In this document: piece after piece, positions 13,301 to 23,632 of the stretch | How positions within the stretch are numbered: the stretch's first letter is position 1 | Layout: each line of letters opens with the position of its first letter | Source of the DNA: Sphagnum compactum | Lineage: Eukaryota; Bryophyta; Sphagnopsida; Sphagnales | NCBI GenBank assembly: GCA_965153455.1 | Contig: OZ234500.1 | Coordinates: 15,995,579 to 16,059,578, forward strand | Direction: 5' to 3' | Length of the DNA stretch: 64,000 nt | Program-made: the position numbers and the translations under genes | Notes under the pieces: generated by a model | What the model saw: the letters and a program-made list of their open reading frames with translations, nothing else | The model's database searches: none | Told to the model about the DNA's origin: nothing

Positions 13301-13940
13301 TCTGGCTTGGGCACATATAGCCCCTTGAAGTAGAGCTTCTGCTCTTTCCAGCAATAATTTTTTGCTCTCTTTTGGCCCTTTTTCTTTCCTCAAGATCCAC
13401 AGTGTCTGGTAACTGATCTTCCTTCAACATACCCAAGCATGTGGTGTCCTGCCAGATGTCGATGTTACTTGCATCCATGCCACATATTTCTCCCTCATCG
13501 GACTCTGTGAGGCTTGGCTCATGTTTCCCAAACTAAGTGTGATCGCCAAACTCAGATAGTTTCTGAGCCTCCAATACCAGCTCCAGTTGCTGCTGCATAT
13601 CATAGTACCTGGGCATCTTCCCTTTCAGTTCATGCTCACCGTCAGTAACCTTCAAGCTCTGATCTTCTCCATTATCTGTTGTCCTTCCATCCTTCACGAT
13701 TGAATCAGTCTCACCACCCTGGTTCATCTCATTGACAACATCAAGCATGAATAACTGGTGGTCTTCTACACCACACCGGTGGTTGATGCCAAAACAACAC
13801 TCGTGGTGTTCCATCAGCTTACTTGCATGTCTCCTGATACCCAACCAATCTGAAATCTTTCCATACTGAGCAAAGAACACCGTCCCTGCTGACTCAGTAG
13901 CATCAGTCTGCACTGCCCCTATATCACGAATTTCTCCACT
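13301..13940 (-). pseudogene. RNase H to integrase spacer of the gypsy element
   Basis: Two open pieces (13281-13478 and 13533-13913) join the RNase H region to the integrase. They are acidic and low in recognisable motifs, as is usual for the pol spacer of gypsy elements. Stops divide them. Confidence 0.6.
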
Positions 13941-13961
13941 GAAATCGTCGTCATCAGTGGC

Positions 13962-14611
13962 CTACCCTACTAGGTTTCTGCTCAAAGCATCAACGTTTCC
14001 ATGCTTCAATCCTGGTCTGTGCAAGATTTTAAAACTGAAATCTTGCAGCATGTCAATCCACCTACCTCTTCTGCCATGTGCATCAGACACCGTCGCCAAC
14101 CATTCAAGCGGCTTGTGGTCTGTCTTCAGAGTAAAATGGTTCCTGTGAAGATATTGTCTGAAATGCATGATGCCCCAGATCAATGCATAGCACTCCCCTT
14201 CCATGGGGTGAAACTTTTTTTGCACCACAGTCAAACCCTTGCTGGCATAAGCCACTACCTTCTCAAATCTGCCTTCCCTTTGTGACAGGATGGCGCCAAC
14301 ACCTCTCGTCGACCAATCAACATCAAGACAGAATGGTTTTTCAAAGTCAGGACGTACAAGTATGGGAGCGTCCACGAGTGCTCTCTTCAGAGCATCAAAC
14401 GCCCGCTGATAGTCCTGATTCCACACAAACGCAACGTCCTTCTTCGTTAACTGAAACAAAGGACTAGCCAACCTCGAATATCCTCTAATATACTTTCGGT
14501 AATACCCTGTCAGTCCCAGAAAGGATCTGACGTTGGTAATCGTCTTCGGTTCGGGAAAACACAACACTGCATCAATTTTACCAGGATTTGGTTTAGTACC
14601 CTCCTTACTGA
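13962..14611 (-). pseudogene. RT end and RNase H of the gypsy element
   Basis: The minus-strand translation starts in the RT thumb and connection region (H-V-V-S-K-E-G, then S-F-L-G-L-T-G-Y-Y-R-K-Y-I). It continues into RNase H with L-D-V-D, Y-A-S-K-G-L and T-D-H-K-P-L-E-W, ending with V-D-A-L-S-R. The canonical RNase H first Asp appears as D-V-D. This part is open throughout. It is separated from the rest of RT only by the nested solo LTR. The combined insertion plus duplication is 825 bp, so the reading frame is the same on both sides. Confidence 0.93.
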
Positions 14612-14616
14612 CCACA
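14612..14616. repeat. Left target-site duplication of the solo LTR
   Basis: CCACA here is repeated at 15437-15441 on the far side of the inserted LTR. The surrounding RT codons are contiguous once one copy and the insert are ignored. Confidence 0.85.
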
Positions 14617-15436
14617 TGTCGCAACCCCACTTTGTCCAAGTGTGGGGGTGAAGCCCAACACTTGGAAAAGTTGGAGGTTTGGAGTCCTCCGGGACTCCCG
14701 AATGTTTAGAGCTCGACAGCAAGGCCCAAAACACCTCGCATTGGGGTGTTCTTGGTGTCATTGGAAAGGTCTTGAAACGTAGATACCGAAAATGGCCTCG
14801 CATTGGTCATTTGGGCTTCTGCAGCCCAAGTTATGGGCAAAAGAAGGGCCGGGAGTCAAACTGGCAGCTTGACTCCCGACCACTAAAAGTCGGGAATCGA
14901 CCTCTTCCCGACATCCGATTTGGGAATGCGACATGGCGTTGGAAAGATCTCGACGAGGGCTACAACTTTGGTTCAGACCTCGTCGCAATCGGACTCCGCA
15001 GTCAGGAGTTATGGCCGTTCAAAGTTCCGTGAGTCCAATCGGGACAATATCGGGACTCCATTTCGGGAGTCCCAACAAAATGTGCCATTTGGATGTAGCC
15101 TCCACGGCAAGCTGCAGAGATAACTATAAGGGGGAAGGTGGTGGCTTCCCCCGAGTCCGGGCCGTGGTGAGTCAAGTAGTCCAAAGTGCCCGTGGCTTGT
15201 CCCAACACCCAAGGGTGTTCCCGAATGTGAACTAACCCATTTGTGGTTGGTTTTGGATGCACATTCGTGTTTGATCTATTAGTCCATCTTCCTAGTCTAA
15301 TCCCGGGGCTTCCAACTCGACCCTCTACCCCTTTCTAGAGTTGGAAGTCGGGAGCGTGCCCTTCGGTCCCAACTTTCCGCAACTTCACATTGGTGAACCC
15401 TCAAGTGGGTTCACCCCGGGACCAAGGAGCGCGTCA
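14617..15436 (+). mobile_element. Solo LTR nested in the gypsy RT
   Basis: An 820-bp GC-richer block interrupts the RT codons for G-H-V-V. It begins TGTCGCAACCCC, a common plant LTR start, and ends GCGTCA, so it has TG...CA termini with near-inverted ends (TGTCGC against TGACGC). CCACA flanks it on both sides. There is no internal domain, PBS or PPT, which is what unequal recombination between two LTRs leaves behind. Its sequence does not match the host LTRs, so it comes from another family. A TATA-like word (CTATAAG) at about 15124-15130 suggests plus-strand orientation. The hexamer TCGGGA or its complement recurs many times inside, and an inverted repeat with GGTGAACCC and GGGTTCACC arms lies near the 3' end. 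Confidence 0.87.
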
Positions 15437-15441
15437 CCACA
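15437..15441. repeat. Right target-site duplication of the solo LTR
   Basis: CCACA, identical to 14612-14616. The longer apparent 10-bp match to the left flank arises because the element's own first bases, TGTC, resemble the target. Confidence 0.85.
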
Positions 15442-16423
15442 TGTCCCAGGAACATTATGCTTTCAGCAGCAAAACAACATTTACTTGGGTTCAACTTCAA
15501 GTTTACTTCCCTGAGTCTGGAGAGCACAGCTTCCAAGTGTTGGAGATGGTCCTCCCAATTCTCGCTGTGGATATTGAGATCATCAACAAACACCTTCAGG
15601 AACTTGTCTCCCATCTCCTCGAAAACTGACGACATTGTTCTGGTGAAAATACTGGTCGCATTTTTGAGACCAAATGGCATAACTGTCTAGTCATACAGCC
15701 CAGTCTTGGTAACCAATGCCGTTTTCTTCATATCTTCAGGAGCCATACGAATTTGCCAGAATCCCGACTGCAAATCCAGTGCAGTAAACCAAGCTGATTT
15801 CCCCAGCTGGGAAATCACATCATCAACAAGAGGCATTGGGAACGAATCCCGCCGTGTCTGCATATTGAGTGGCCGATAATCCCCATAGAAGCGCCTACTC
15901 CCGTCCCTTTTCACAGGCAGGGTCACACGACCGGCGTACTCAGATTATTCGGCTGCATCTTGCCCAAATCCACCAACACATCAATCTGTCTCTTCACCTT
16001 TGCCTCTTCCCAATATGATAATCGACCAGGAGACACCTTGCAAGGTGGATATCCTTGCGTATCTATAGAATGTTCTCCAATGGTACAACAGCCTAGTTCC
16101 TTTTTGTTCCAAGCAAACACATCTTGATAACACTCTAAGACTCCCCAGAGCTGCTGCCCCTTTTTCTCATCAAGGCTCTAATCAACTCGGATCTTCTGGA
16201 AAATCTCTTCCCACCTTGAGTTTGCTCTACAGTCGTCAGATGATGGCAATTGTTCCTTGAAACTGTTGGGAAATAAACCACCTTCCATCTGTTGGACTTG
16301 CAGCAGTACAGGCGCTTCTTTACGATTTGGAGTTGTAGAGATGACCTGTTTCCCTTGTTCTACATCAGACACCCATTTAATCCAATTAGCATAATCGTCA
16401 GCATCTGTGATTTCTTCTTTCAT
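15442..16423 (-). pseudogene. Reverse transcriptase palm and fingers of the gypsy element
   Basis: On the minus strand the RT N-terminus reads D-V-F-A-W-N-K and continues to a P-V-K-R-D-G-S block, R-F-Y-G-D-Y-R-P-L-N, then F-T-A-L-D-L-Q-S-G-F-W-Q-I and the catalytic box F-V-D-D (the Y of YVDD is F). Next comes L-N-P-S-K-C-C-F and F-L-G-H-V-V at the solo LTR edge. Breaks are a TAG upstream of L-D-E-K-K, a frameshift between the L-S-T-P-V-V frame and the T-L-P-V-K-R frame near 15930-15945, and a stop before the M-P-F-G-L-K block. The catalytic aspartates remain. Confidence 0.93.
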
Positions 16424-18424
16424 GAAATCATCAGCCTGCTCCTAGAGTATCAGTTGCAGAATCTCTTGCGGTCCTTCTGACTTCACCAGCTCTTCCAACT
16501 CAGTATCTCCAAACTCATCCTCACAACCAATTTGTTTCAATTGATTGGACTCCGAAACATCGTGTTCGCTACCATCAGTACTCATATCTGAATTCGAGGT
16601 AGACACATCACCTTCCTTGGTCATGATCGCACGATCCTGGTCTGGTATCCAGTCAGAATCGTCATTGTTGTGTGTTTTCTTCCAGATGGTCGTAGTGTCT
16701 TGCATCAGAGCTTCTGAATTTATCCTCTGCAACAAATTCACCATCGTCAATGGCAATACCTCCACATTGGTTCCGGGGCCGTGTCTCACTTGTATTAAAC
16801 CTCGTTCCACATCCACCATTGCTCCAATTTTCATCAAAAAGTCCAGTCCAAGGAGTACATCATAACTGTCCGTGTCCACCACCATGAAGGTCATGGTGCA
16901 TTGTACGCCTCCTACCTTGATTGGCACCTCATCAATTTGACCAAGGGCCTATGTAACAACTCCTGATGCGGTCTTGTAAGTCTCAGATCCGGTCATGAGA
17001 TGCATCATGCCAAGTTCTCTAACTACAACAACAGCCATGACCGACATGGATGCTCCAGTGTCTACAAGTCCTTCCACCACATAGCCATTCATCTCCACCG
17101 GTAAGTGGAGTGTTTTTCTTCTATGTGTCTTGTTGATGCAGATTCGTCTCAGCGTTGGCGCTGCCGAGATCATAGACACCTGATTATTCGTCGCTTCTGC
17201 ATCCTTCTTCCTTCTAGCCAACTTCACTAGATTCTCAAGGTGTTCCAATTCCCCTGGTATCATCAGGACTGTTTCCATTGGTGTAAAGGAAATCTTTCCT
17301 TTAATGAAGTGGGACAAAATTTTCGACCTGACAGAGTTCTCCCGATTCACTCCTGTGCCTTCTCCTGCAGCTTCAGGAGATGGTATAGTGCCTGCTGGTG
17401 CCACCTCGACAGGTATTCTTCTCCTGGGTACTCGAGTGTATGAGAATACGTTCTCATTTCCGCACAACTTATTGAGTTGTTGCAGAGTTGCTTTCTCATC
17501 ATTCAGCAATACTTCCACAAAGTTTGTTGCTCCAGAATGTGACTTCCCATCCTTGGGCTTCTTCCAACATCTGTCCTCCGAGTGTCCTAAACCTGAACAG
17601 AAGGAGCACTTTATCCCACAATTTTCTGTCCTATGAGACATTCCACATTTGGCGCATTTCGGCCGTGGTTCATTCAATCTCGGACATGCGGTGGCTATAT
17701 GGTCTCCTCCCTTACAAATCTGGCACCCGCCGGACATGGTGGAAGAGGATGATGCGACAGAATTCGGCACATTCCTCTTGAAAAAGTTAACAAGCGTGTT
17801 GTTCAAAGCAGTAACCTGCTTTTCCATCATTGTTTCTTCGACCCCCTCTTCTTGCACCTCCTTCAGAGGTTCGAATGGGGTCTTTCCAAGCTCACCCAAT
17901 ACTCTCTCGAGCTCAGTGGCAGCACCCACTAGCTCTTCAATGTCAGTGAATGTCCTTACTACACATAATTTTCGAATTTCAGGCCTTAACCTGGCCAAAA
18001 ACCTCCTTCTTTGTTCAGCGTCTGGTATCCTCCCCCTTTGAAACAGTCTGTCGAGACGTTCATAATATTTTTGAACTCTCTCCTTGGGTTCTTGTTTGAT
18101 GGCATCGAGCTTCATCCTGATGTCATCAGCATCCACATCTCCATACTTCTGCACTATCAGAGTCCTCAATTCAGCCCAATCGGCTGGTGCCGGTTGTAAC
18201 CTTTTGAACCACTCCTTGGCTCTACCCCTCAGATTCAGCTTGGCAATCTTGAAGAGCTTGTCTGCATTCAGATCTCGCACTTCAGCTGCCATGGTGAGCC
18301 TTTCCGCCCAGTCATTAACGTCCTCATGGTCTCGTCCCCAGAACAGTTCATCCATTCCCTGGGGACTAGTCATCTTGCAAATGTTCAGCTGCAAACCACA
18401 ATTACAACACTCCTTACAACACAC
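16424..18424 (-). pseudogene. Gag nucleocapsid and protease of the gypsy element
   Basis: A long open stretch on the minus strand (18424-16949) covers the gag capsid region, starting within the frame rather than at an ATG. It contains three zinc knuckles: C-x2-C-x4-H-x4-C, C-x2-C-x3-H-x4-C and C-x2-C-x4-H-x4-C. The retropepsin begins with V-D-T-G-A-S. A TAG after A-S-G-V-V-T interrupts it, and the same frame resumes with the protease end V-L-L-G-L-D-F-L. A further TAG follows Q-L-I-L near 16440. Three knuckles rather than one or two is the notable trait. Confidence 0.93.
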
Positions 18425-19179
18425 GGGTCCTTGGACCGAAATCAGGTGACAACAGAATTGACCAGCTTCTCAGTCTCTTCTGTTCATGTTTGATTTTCGA
18501 GAAGAACAAACACTATCCGAGCCACTCTGTAAATTCAGACTGATTTCCTTCTGCTATTGGTCTCAAAGGTACAACATTAGATGGAAAAGTGGAAAAACTT
18601 TGCTCATCTGTAGATTCTTGTTGGAACTGCCACCCTTCTTCATGATTGCGCCATATCCTCCAGCTTATAAGGCGCGACCTTGATCCACTGTGTTCCACTC
18701 TGAGTAGTCGATCTCCCACCTGAAACAAGTCTTCCACACCAGGAATGTATAATCTGATAAAATGGTTAGGAGACGCAGCAATCTTGGGAATCCAAATGTC
18801 TCCTATCCTAGGTACACTACGCTGCCTTTCAGCAAATAAAGGCGTTACCGTACGCAAGGTAGGAAGTGTAATAGTATGGTGTCTTTAACACTGAGGTTGA
18901 CGCCCACCCCCCTGCTCCATTTCTCACCTTCAACCAAACTTGAGCGCGAGTGTAAAAACCACTATGAGCTACTTCTACTGCTATGTCTCCAACTCGGGCT
19001 TCATCTGGGTCTATTCCTACAAGAGTTACTACTCCAAAACCCAGAAAACGCAGGATCACAGCTCCTCTCTGTGGTTCATTCTGCCCAGTCAGAAAATCGA
19101 ACCTATTGACGATCTATTGTTCACGAATCTCCTGTGTCAACTCTTCTACACCACCTTCATCTGCATTAGATGAAGACAT
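18425..19179 (-). pseudogene. Gag leader and N-terminus of the gypsy element
   Basis: The first ATG after the PBS, on the minus strand at 19179, starts M-S-S-S-N-A-D-E-G-G and hits a TAG at codon 22. The frame resumes to about 18829 and then shifts to another frame covering 18857-18513. A further shift brings it into the main gag frame. The continuity of protein-like sequence across these breaks indicates a single original gag reading frame, now inactivated. Confidence 0.75.
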
Positions 19180-19230
19180 GACACTTCAATTATCATTATA
19201 TCTAAACATCCACAATTCCTACAGAAGCAA

Positions 19231-19245
19231 CCAACTCTGATACCA
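19231..19245 (-). promoter_or_regulatory. Primer binding site (initiator tRNA-Met type)
   Basis: The minus strand reads TGGTATCAGAGTTGG immediately inside the 5' LTR. TGGTATCAGAG is the standard complement to the 3' end of plant initiator tRNA-Met. Confidence 0.9.
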
Positions 19246-19981
19246 AAAAGGAAAGGTCAAAACAACAACTCGACTCCTCTGTAGAGTTCACTCTGTCAGA
19301 ATGTGAATGAGTATCCTCCTATTAAATGGACAGGATTACAACAATCCTAATTGAAGTCCACAGCTCTTCTTCTTCCAGCTCTGCTACTTCTCAAATAGGG
19401 GCACACATCAACTGCTCCCCACACCCACTCCCAGTACTCCTACAGACATAATTTCTACGTGCATCTCTACAGCTCAGACCACTTTCTCAAATTTTCCTTT
19501 CTACAGCATCGATCCTTGATCAGTCCTATACCCACCAGATCATGGAGCTGGCCATCCTCTAGTTACTAACGCAGCGGAAAAGATCAGCAACTAGCTCTCC
19601 AAGCTCTAGTGCTTTTTGTCTATCTGGCTCCTATCAGACGAGCTCTATTTTCCTCCCCGTCCTCCTTTCCCGCTTCCTCCTCCAACAACATCATCAGCCG
19701 TCGTCAGTCCCTCCACTTTCGCTCATTAATGCAACTCCTCTCCTCACCGTCATTTGCCGCCTTCTTCCTGCACTCATATCACACACCCCCAAAGAGAGAC
19801 CTCCCCATGCATTCCATGCACACCGTCACTAATCTCCTGTCCCAAAATTAATAAACCCCGCCGTCATTCGTTAAGAAAGTTGACGGCAGGCTTAACCCCT
19901 TAAACCCTCAAAATGAAATCGGCATTCACACCATAGAGATAATCAGAGACCAACTGTTCGGTCACTCCTTTTCCGGTCACA
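19238..19981 (-). repeat. 5' LTR of the gypsy element
   Basis: About 744 bp, aligned with 11395-12140. The exact inner edge is uncertain by a few bases because it overlaps the PBS sequence. GGTA follows at 19982-19985, matching 11391-11394. Confidence 0.93.
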
Positions 19982-21579
19982 GGTACTCTAATTCCAACTC
20001 CTCTTCCATCATCATTCCTAATTCCCATAGACTTGTTGGGAGAAAACATTTAAGATAATAGGAGACATTCCTAGCAATTGGCAATGGTAGTGTGATGATC
20101 TTTACATTGACAACAACATTGAGCATGCAAGGAGGAAGAAAACATAACAAGGAGGGAGAGGAAGAAAGTAAAAGTGAAGGAACATGTGGAGAGATACGAG
20201 GGGATGGTTGTAGGTATGTGCAAAGTTAGGTTAGATTTTTAGGTAGGTATGCAACATACACAAACAAGGTTTCTAGAATGTATATAAATTCCTGAATTGA
20301 CTTTAATGAAATTCAAATTTTATTGAATTCAATGAAATTTCAATTGAAAAAAAATGGGATGCAAATTGATATAGAATTTACTTGTAACTAATCACCAAAT
20401 CTAGTTAGTCATAGATCTATTGTCTTAGGTCTTATATTTGTGATGCATTATTGTCTACTATCATCACAAGCATATTCAAGGGACTAATTACCTTGCATGA
20501 GTTGTTCAAAAAAGTCATTTTGCGATTCACACAACATCCCCTTGCATGAGTTGTTCAAAGAAATAATTTTGTGGGTCATGTTCAAACAACACCCTTAACC
20601 CACAAACATGTTCATTCTTGGGGGTTCCATAGGTTAACCCCTAAACCTATGTCAACACAATGCCTACATGGTTCCATAAATTAACCTCTAAACATCTCGA
20701 CAAACTAGACCGGTCCATTGCCCATTCAAGGACATCAGCTACACAATCTATTGTGTGAGAAATCCACAATTCCAAACAAAATGTGAGTTTGCATTTCTCA
20801 AAGTCTAAGCTTACCTTCCATTCCATCTAGTCAAAATTTGAAAAATGTTAGAATCTATATATTATATGCCCAAGGTGCATTCACAATGTTGTTGTAACTT
20901 CTTCCTACCCTACAACCCACCCCATGGCCAAATGCCAATTAAGGGTTAAGGTTTGCTGACTTGTATGGCCCATGCATACAAAAAGTTCAGTGCAAAATTG
21001 GATACCTATGCAGTTTGAACATTGGTTGACAAAGTGAGCCAAACCCTTTAAAAACATTTCTGCAATTGAAACTAGAAATGGTCACTTTTTTCAACTACAT
21101 GCCAAAAGAGATTGCATACCCTAAGGTCAATTTTGTCATTAAATAATCCTTTAAAAATTGAAATTAAATTTTGTGAAAATATGATATAATGTTGACAACT
21201 TTCATAGCTATTGTAGGTTTCAATATGAATAATCCCACAATTCATATGACAATATCATGGTAGATTATTGTATAGAATAGAAATCTAATTTAACAATAAT
21301 AAAAAATTGAATTTTTGAATTTTTTTGGTCATGTTAATTATTTAGTAGGCTTCCTAAGGAATAGAAAAAGAAACGTTGATATCAATTATTGAAACATATT
21401 CAAGTTTCCATGAAATAAAGGCATGCAGACAAACTCTAAACTGGACTCCTTTTTTTTTTTTACTGACCAAATTTGGTCAAAAGGTGAAAAACTCAAAATA
21501 GGAATTAGGAACATCTAATAAATTTGATCACAACCTTACTTGCCTATAATGTAGAAAGGATTGAAAACTGCCCTTGTTA
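19982..21579. other. Intergenic, nothing recognised
   Basis: AT-rich sequence continuing the left flank of the gypsy insertion. No protein, RNA or mobile element was recognised. A cluster of GAATTC-type words lies at 20295-20345. Confidence 0.5.
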
Positions 21580-21944
21580 GAGCATCTCGAGCTGTGCTCA
21601 GTATGTGATCCTCCACAATAAAATATATGAAGAAAGGTCAAAATATGTGGGTTTGGGTCAAGAAAATGGTTTTGGCTCAGTATAATAATTGCACAGGTTG
21701 TGGTGGCTCTTAAAAGGCAGAGCAACGCTGTAGAGAGTGTAATAAATAAGATCTGACTACTGCTCAGTATTTCTGATTGGCCCATCATAATGATTGGTCC
21801 AGGTGGTTAGCTATTAGTAGTCCCCCACCTATATGCTGTTCCAGTTTCAGTTTTAAGGGTGAGGTTGCAAAAAAGTAAACAACTAAACTTGGATGTGAAA
21901 AACATTTGTGCAAGGTCACATACTGAGCACTCTTGGAGATGCTC
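21580..21944. mobile_element. PIF/Harbinger (Tourist-like) MITE, 365 bp
   Basis: The left end (21580-21610) begins GAGCATCTCGAGC and continues to GTGCTCAGTATGTGA. The reverse complement of the right end begins GAGCATCTCCAAG and also continues to GTGCTCAGTATGTGA, giving 31-bp terminal inverted repeats with five mismatches. TTA lies directly outside both ends (21577-21579 and 21945-21947), the 3-bp target duplication typical of PIF/Harbinger. No transposase is encoded, so it would depend on an autonomous relative elsewhere. Confidence 0.85.
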
Positions 21945-23077
21945 TTACAAAACAGTAATTCACTGAGCTTAGACATCTCTCCTTTCGTAGTGTCTCTTGA
22001 TGACCAAATCAATTGAGTTTGCTGCATTTGAAGGCCACAATATGGTAAACAATATGAGATGTTATCATGTGAGTAAAATGAAAGGGGGACCATTTTTTTT
22101 GGCATCAATATTGTTAATTAGGTACTAACTAACTAACTAACTAACTAGTCTTTGTGAAAGTTCCAATGTAAAAGTTACCATGTTTGGATATGGGGCCAAC
22201 AACAAGTCCAATCTGTTGGAGTTCATTGTGAAAAGAGGCCAAAAAACTTTACATTTTTAAACGTAGAAATGAATTAGGGGATTGTAACTTAACAACCCAC
22301 AAGCTTATGTGACGGCTAGGTGCAACCAAAAACTTACAAATCTGCTTGCATTGACAATACATCTCTTGCCCTCTCCACAAGGGGACTTTGGAAGAAACAC
22401 TTAGAACCGTGACATGACATACCACAGTAACTCGGGTGTCTTGAACACTAATTATATCATTTGTAAGAATGTCAAAATTTTCCACCAAGAACATATTTTT
22501 TCAAAGAAATTTTTTTTTTGTGAAGGAAAATAAAAAAATATTGTGAAATATTTAGGATTATTTTCTTTGTCAACATGAAATCTTCAAAATTGATTACTTA
22601 TTCGACAGACATGTGTTGGAGGCGGCCATGTATTACAACACGATACATGAACAAACAAGCTGGTACATGAAATCTAACTACTTTGTACACTTACACCCGA
22701 CAAATTGCCCTGGCATCTTCTCCAAAGTGCCACCTCTTGCTGGAGTAGAAGAAGAAGAAGCACCAGGCAAGGAGATTAGGGTTTTGCAATCCCAAATTGT
22801 GTCTGACACTCTTGGGGATGATTTGTTGGTCCACAATAGGTGTCATTCATGTGTGAAGCCCCGGGTACTACTCCTCCTCGAGGAGGAGGCTTGGATTCAA
22901 AGCAAATTTAGTTTTTGATGTAAAACTTGTCAAGCCTTCATTGCAAGACAACAACAATACACATAGGAAGGAAGAAATAGGAAAGGAAAAACTACATAGT
23001 CATCACCAACAACAAAGTATCTAAGTGAGTTGGTGGACGACTACTACGTACTACTACCGACACAAAAGTAACAAATT
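21945..23077. other. Intergenic with (ACTA)n and an 18-bp palindrome
   Basis: An (ACTA)n tetranucleotide run lies at about 22123-22147. A perfect 18-bp palindrome, CTCCTCCTCGAGGAGGAG, lies at 22871-22888 inside a short ORF (22613-22918) that I do not recognise and do not call as a gene. Confidence 0.45.
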
Positions 23078-23179
23078 GGAAGTGAAGTGAGTTTGGATAG
23101 GTAATAATTTCTCATCTATTATGGACTCGGAAGTGAAGTGAGTTTGGATAGGTAACAATTTCTCATCTATTATGGACTA
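23078..23179. repeat. 51-bp tandem duplication
   Basis: Two head-to-tail copies (23078-23128 and 23129-23179) both start GGAAGTGAAGTGAG and are nearly identical, differing at about one base. Confidence 0.9.
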
Positions 23180-23605
23180 GGTAACCATCTTGAGCACCTC
23201 GATCATCAAGATGCACCTCAACAATTCTTGGTAACTAGCCAACTAGCCAGCTTGAGCTGGGTACTTGTGTACTTACCCAACCTAACGAGCATATATTATT
23301 ACATCCATAACTTGCTCAACACGTGGATGCATCATTAATGCATCTGGATATGGATCACTTTTCATCCACACACAGAATGATATAACAAGATGAGAAATAA
23401 TGGAGCCTAACATGTCACATTACTTCGGGTATGGATGTCCAATTACGAAGAGACATGTCAACAATATGGCAACTAAAGCTGGTTATAGATTTTGAGATAA
23501 ATTATTGAGTGTGGAAAACCTGAGTTGATTTGCACCTTTGTCTATCATTCAATGAAGAAACAATGAAGAAATTACAAGGTTTTCATACATTCATCATGCA
23601 ATGAA

Positions 23606-23632
23606 GGGGGGGGGGGGGGGGGGGGGGTGGGG
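23606..23632. repeat. Poly(G) tract, 22 G plus TGGGG
   Basis: Uninterrupted G from 23606 to 23627, then T and GGGG. It is the longest of seven G or C homopolymers of at least 12 bases in this AT-rich window. Confidence 0.9.

Larger units (their letters stand above)
11395..19981 (-). mobile_element. Ty3/gypsy LTR retrotransposon, inactivated
   Basis: An 8.6-kb element lies on the minus strand. In transcription order it holds the 5' LTR (19981 to about 19238), tRNA-Met-type PBS, gag, protease, RT, RNase H, a spacer, integrase, PPT and the 3' LTR (12140 to 11395). The order RT-RNase H-integrase defines Ty3/gypsy rather than copia. GGTA flanks both outer edges as the candidate target duplication. 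The two LTRs differ at about 25 of roughly 745 positions by eye, mostly transitions, so insertion is fairly recent on an evolutionary scale. At least five in-frame stops and several frameshifts break the coding region, many readable as C-to-T changes (CAG to TAG). It is not autonomous now. A foreign solo LTR is nested at 14617-15436. I see a GPY/F-type motif at the integrase C-terminus but no chromodomain, so I leave the lineage open. Confidence 0.96.

Noticed and set aside
14611-15445. A 10-bp target duplication (ACCACATGTC) with a Mutator-type insert
   Set aside because: The insert has no long inverted ends, and its own first bases, TGTC, mimic the target. TG...CA ends with a 5-bp CCACA duplication explain it better as a solo LTR.
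17649-18041. A 130-codon plus-strand ORF
   Set aside because: It is antisense to the gag frame, whose zinc knuckles and protease motifs are unmistakable; the mirror frame has no domain.
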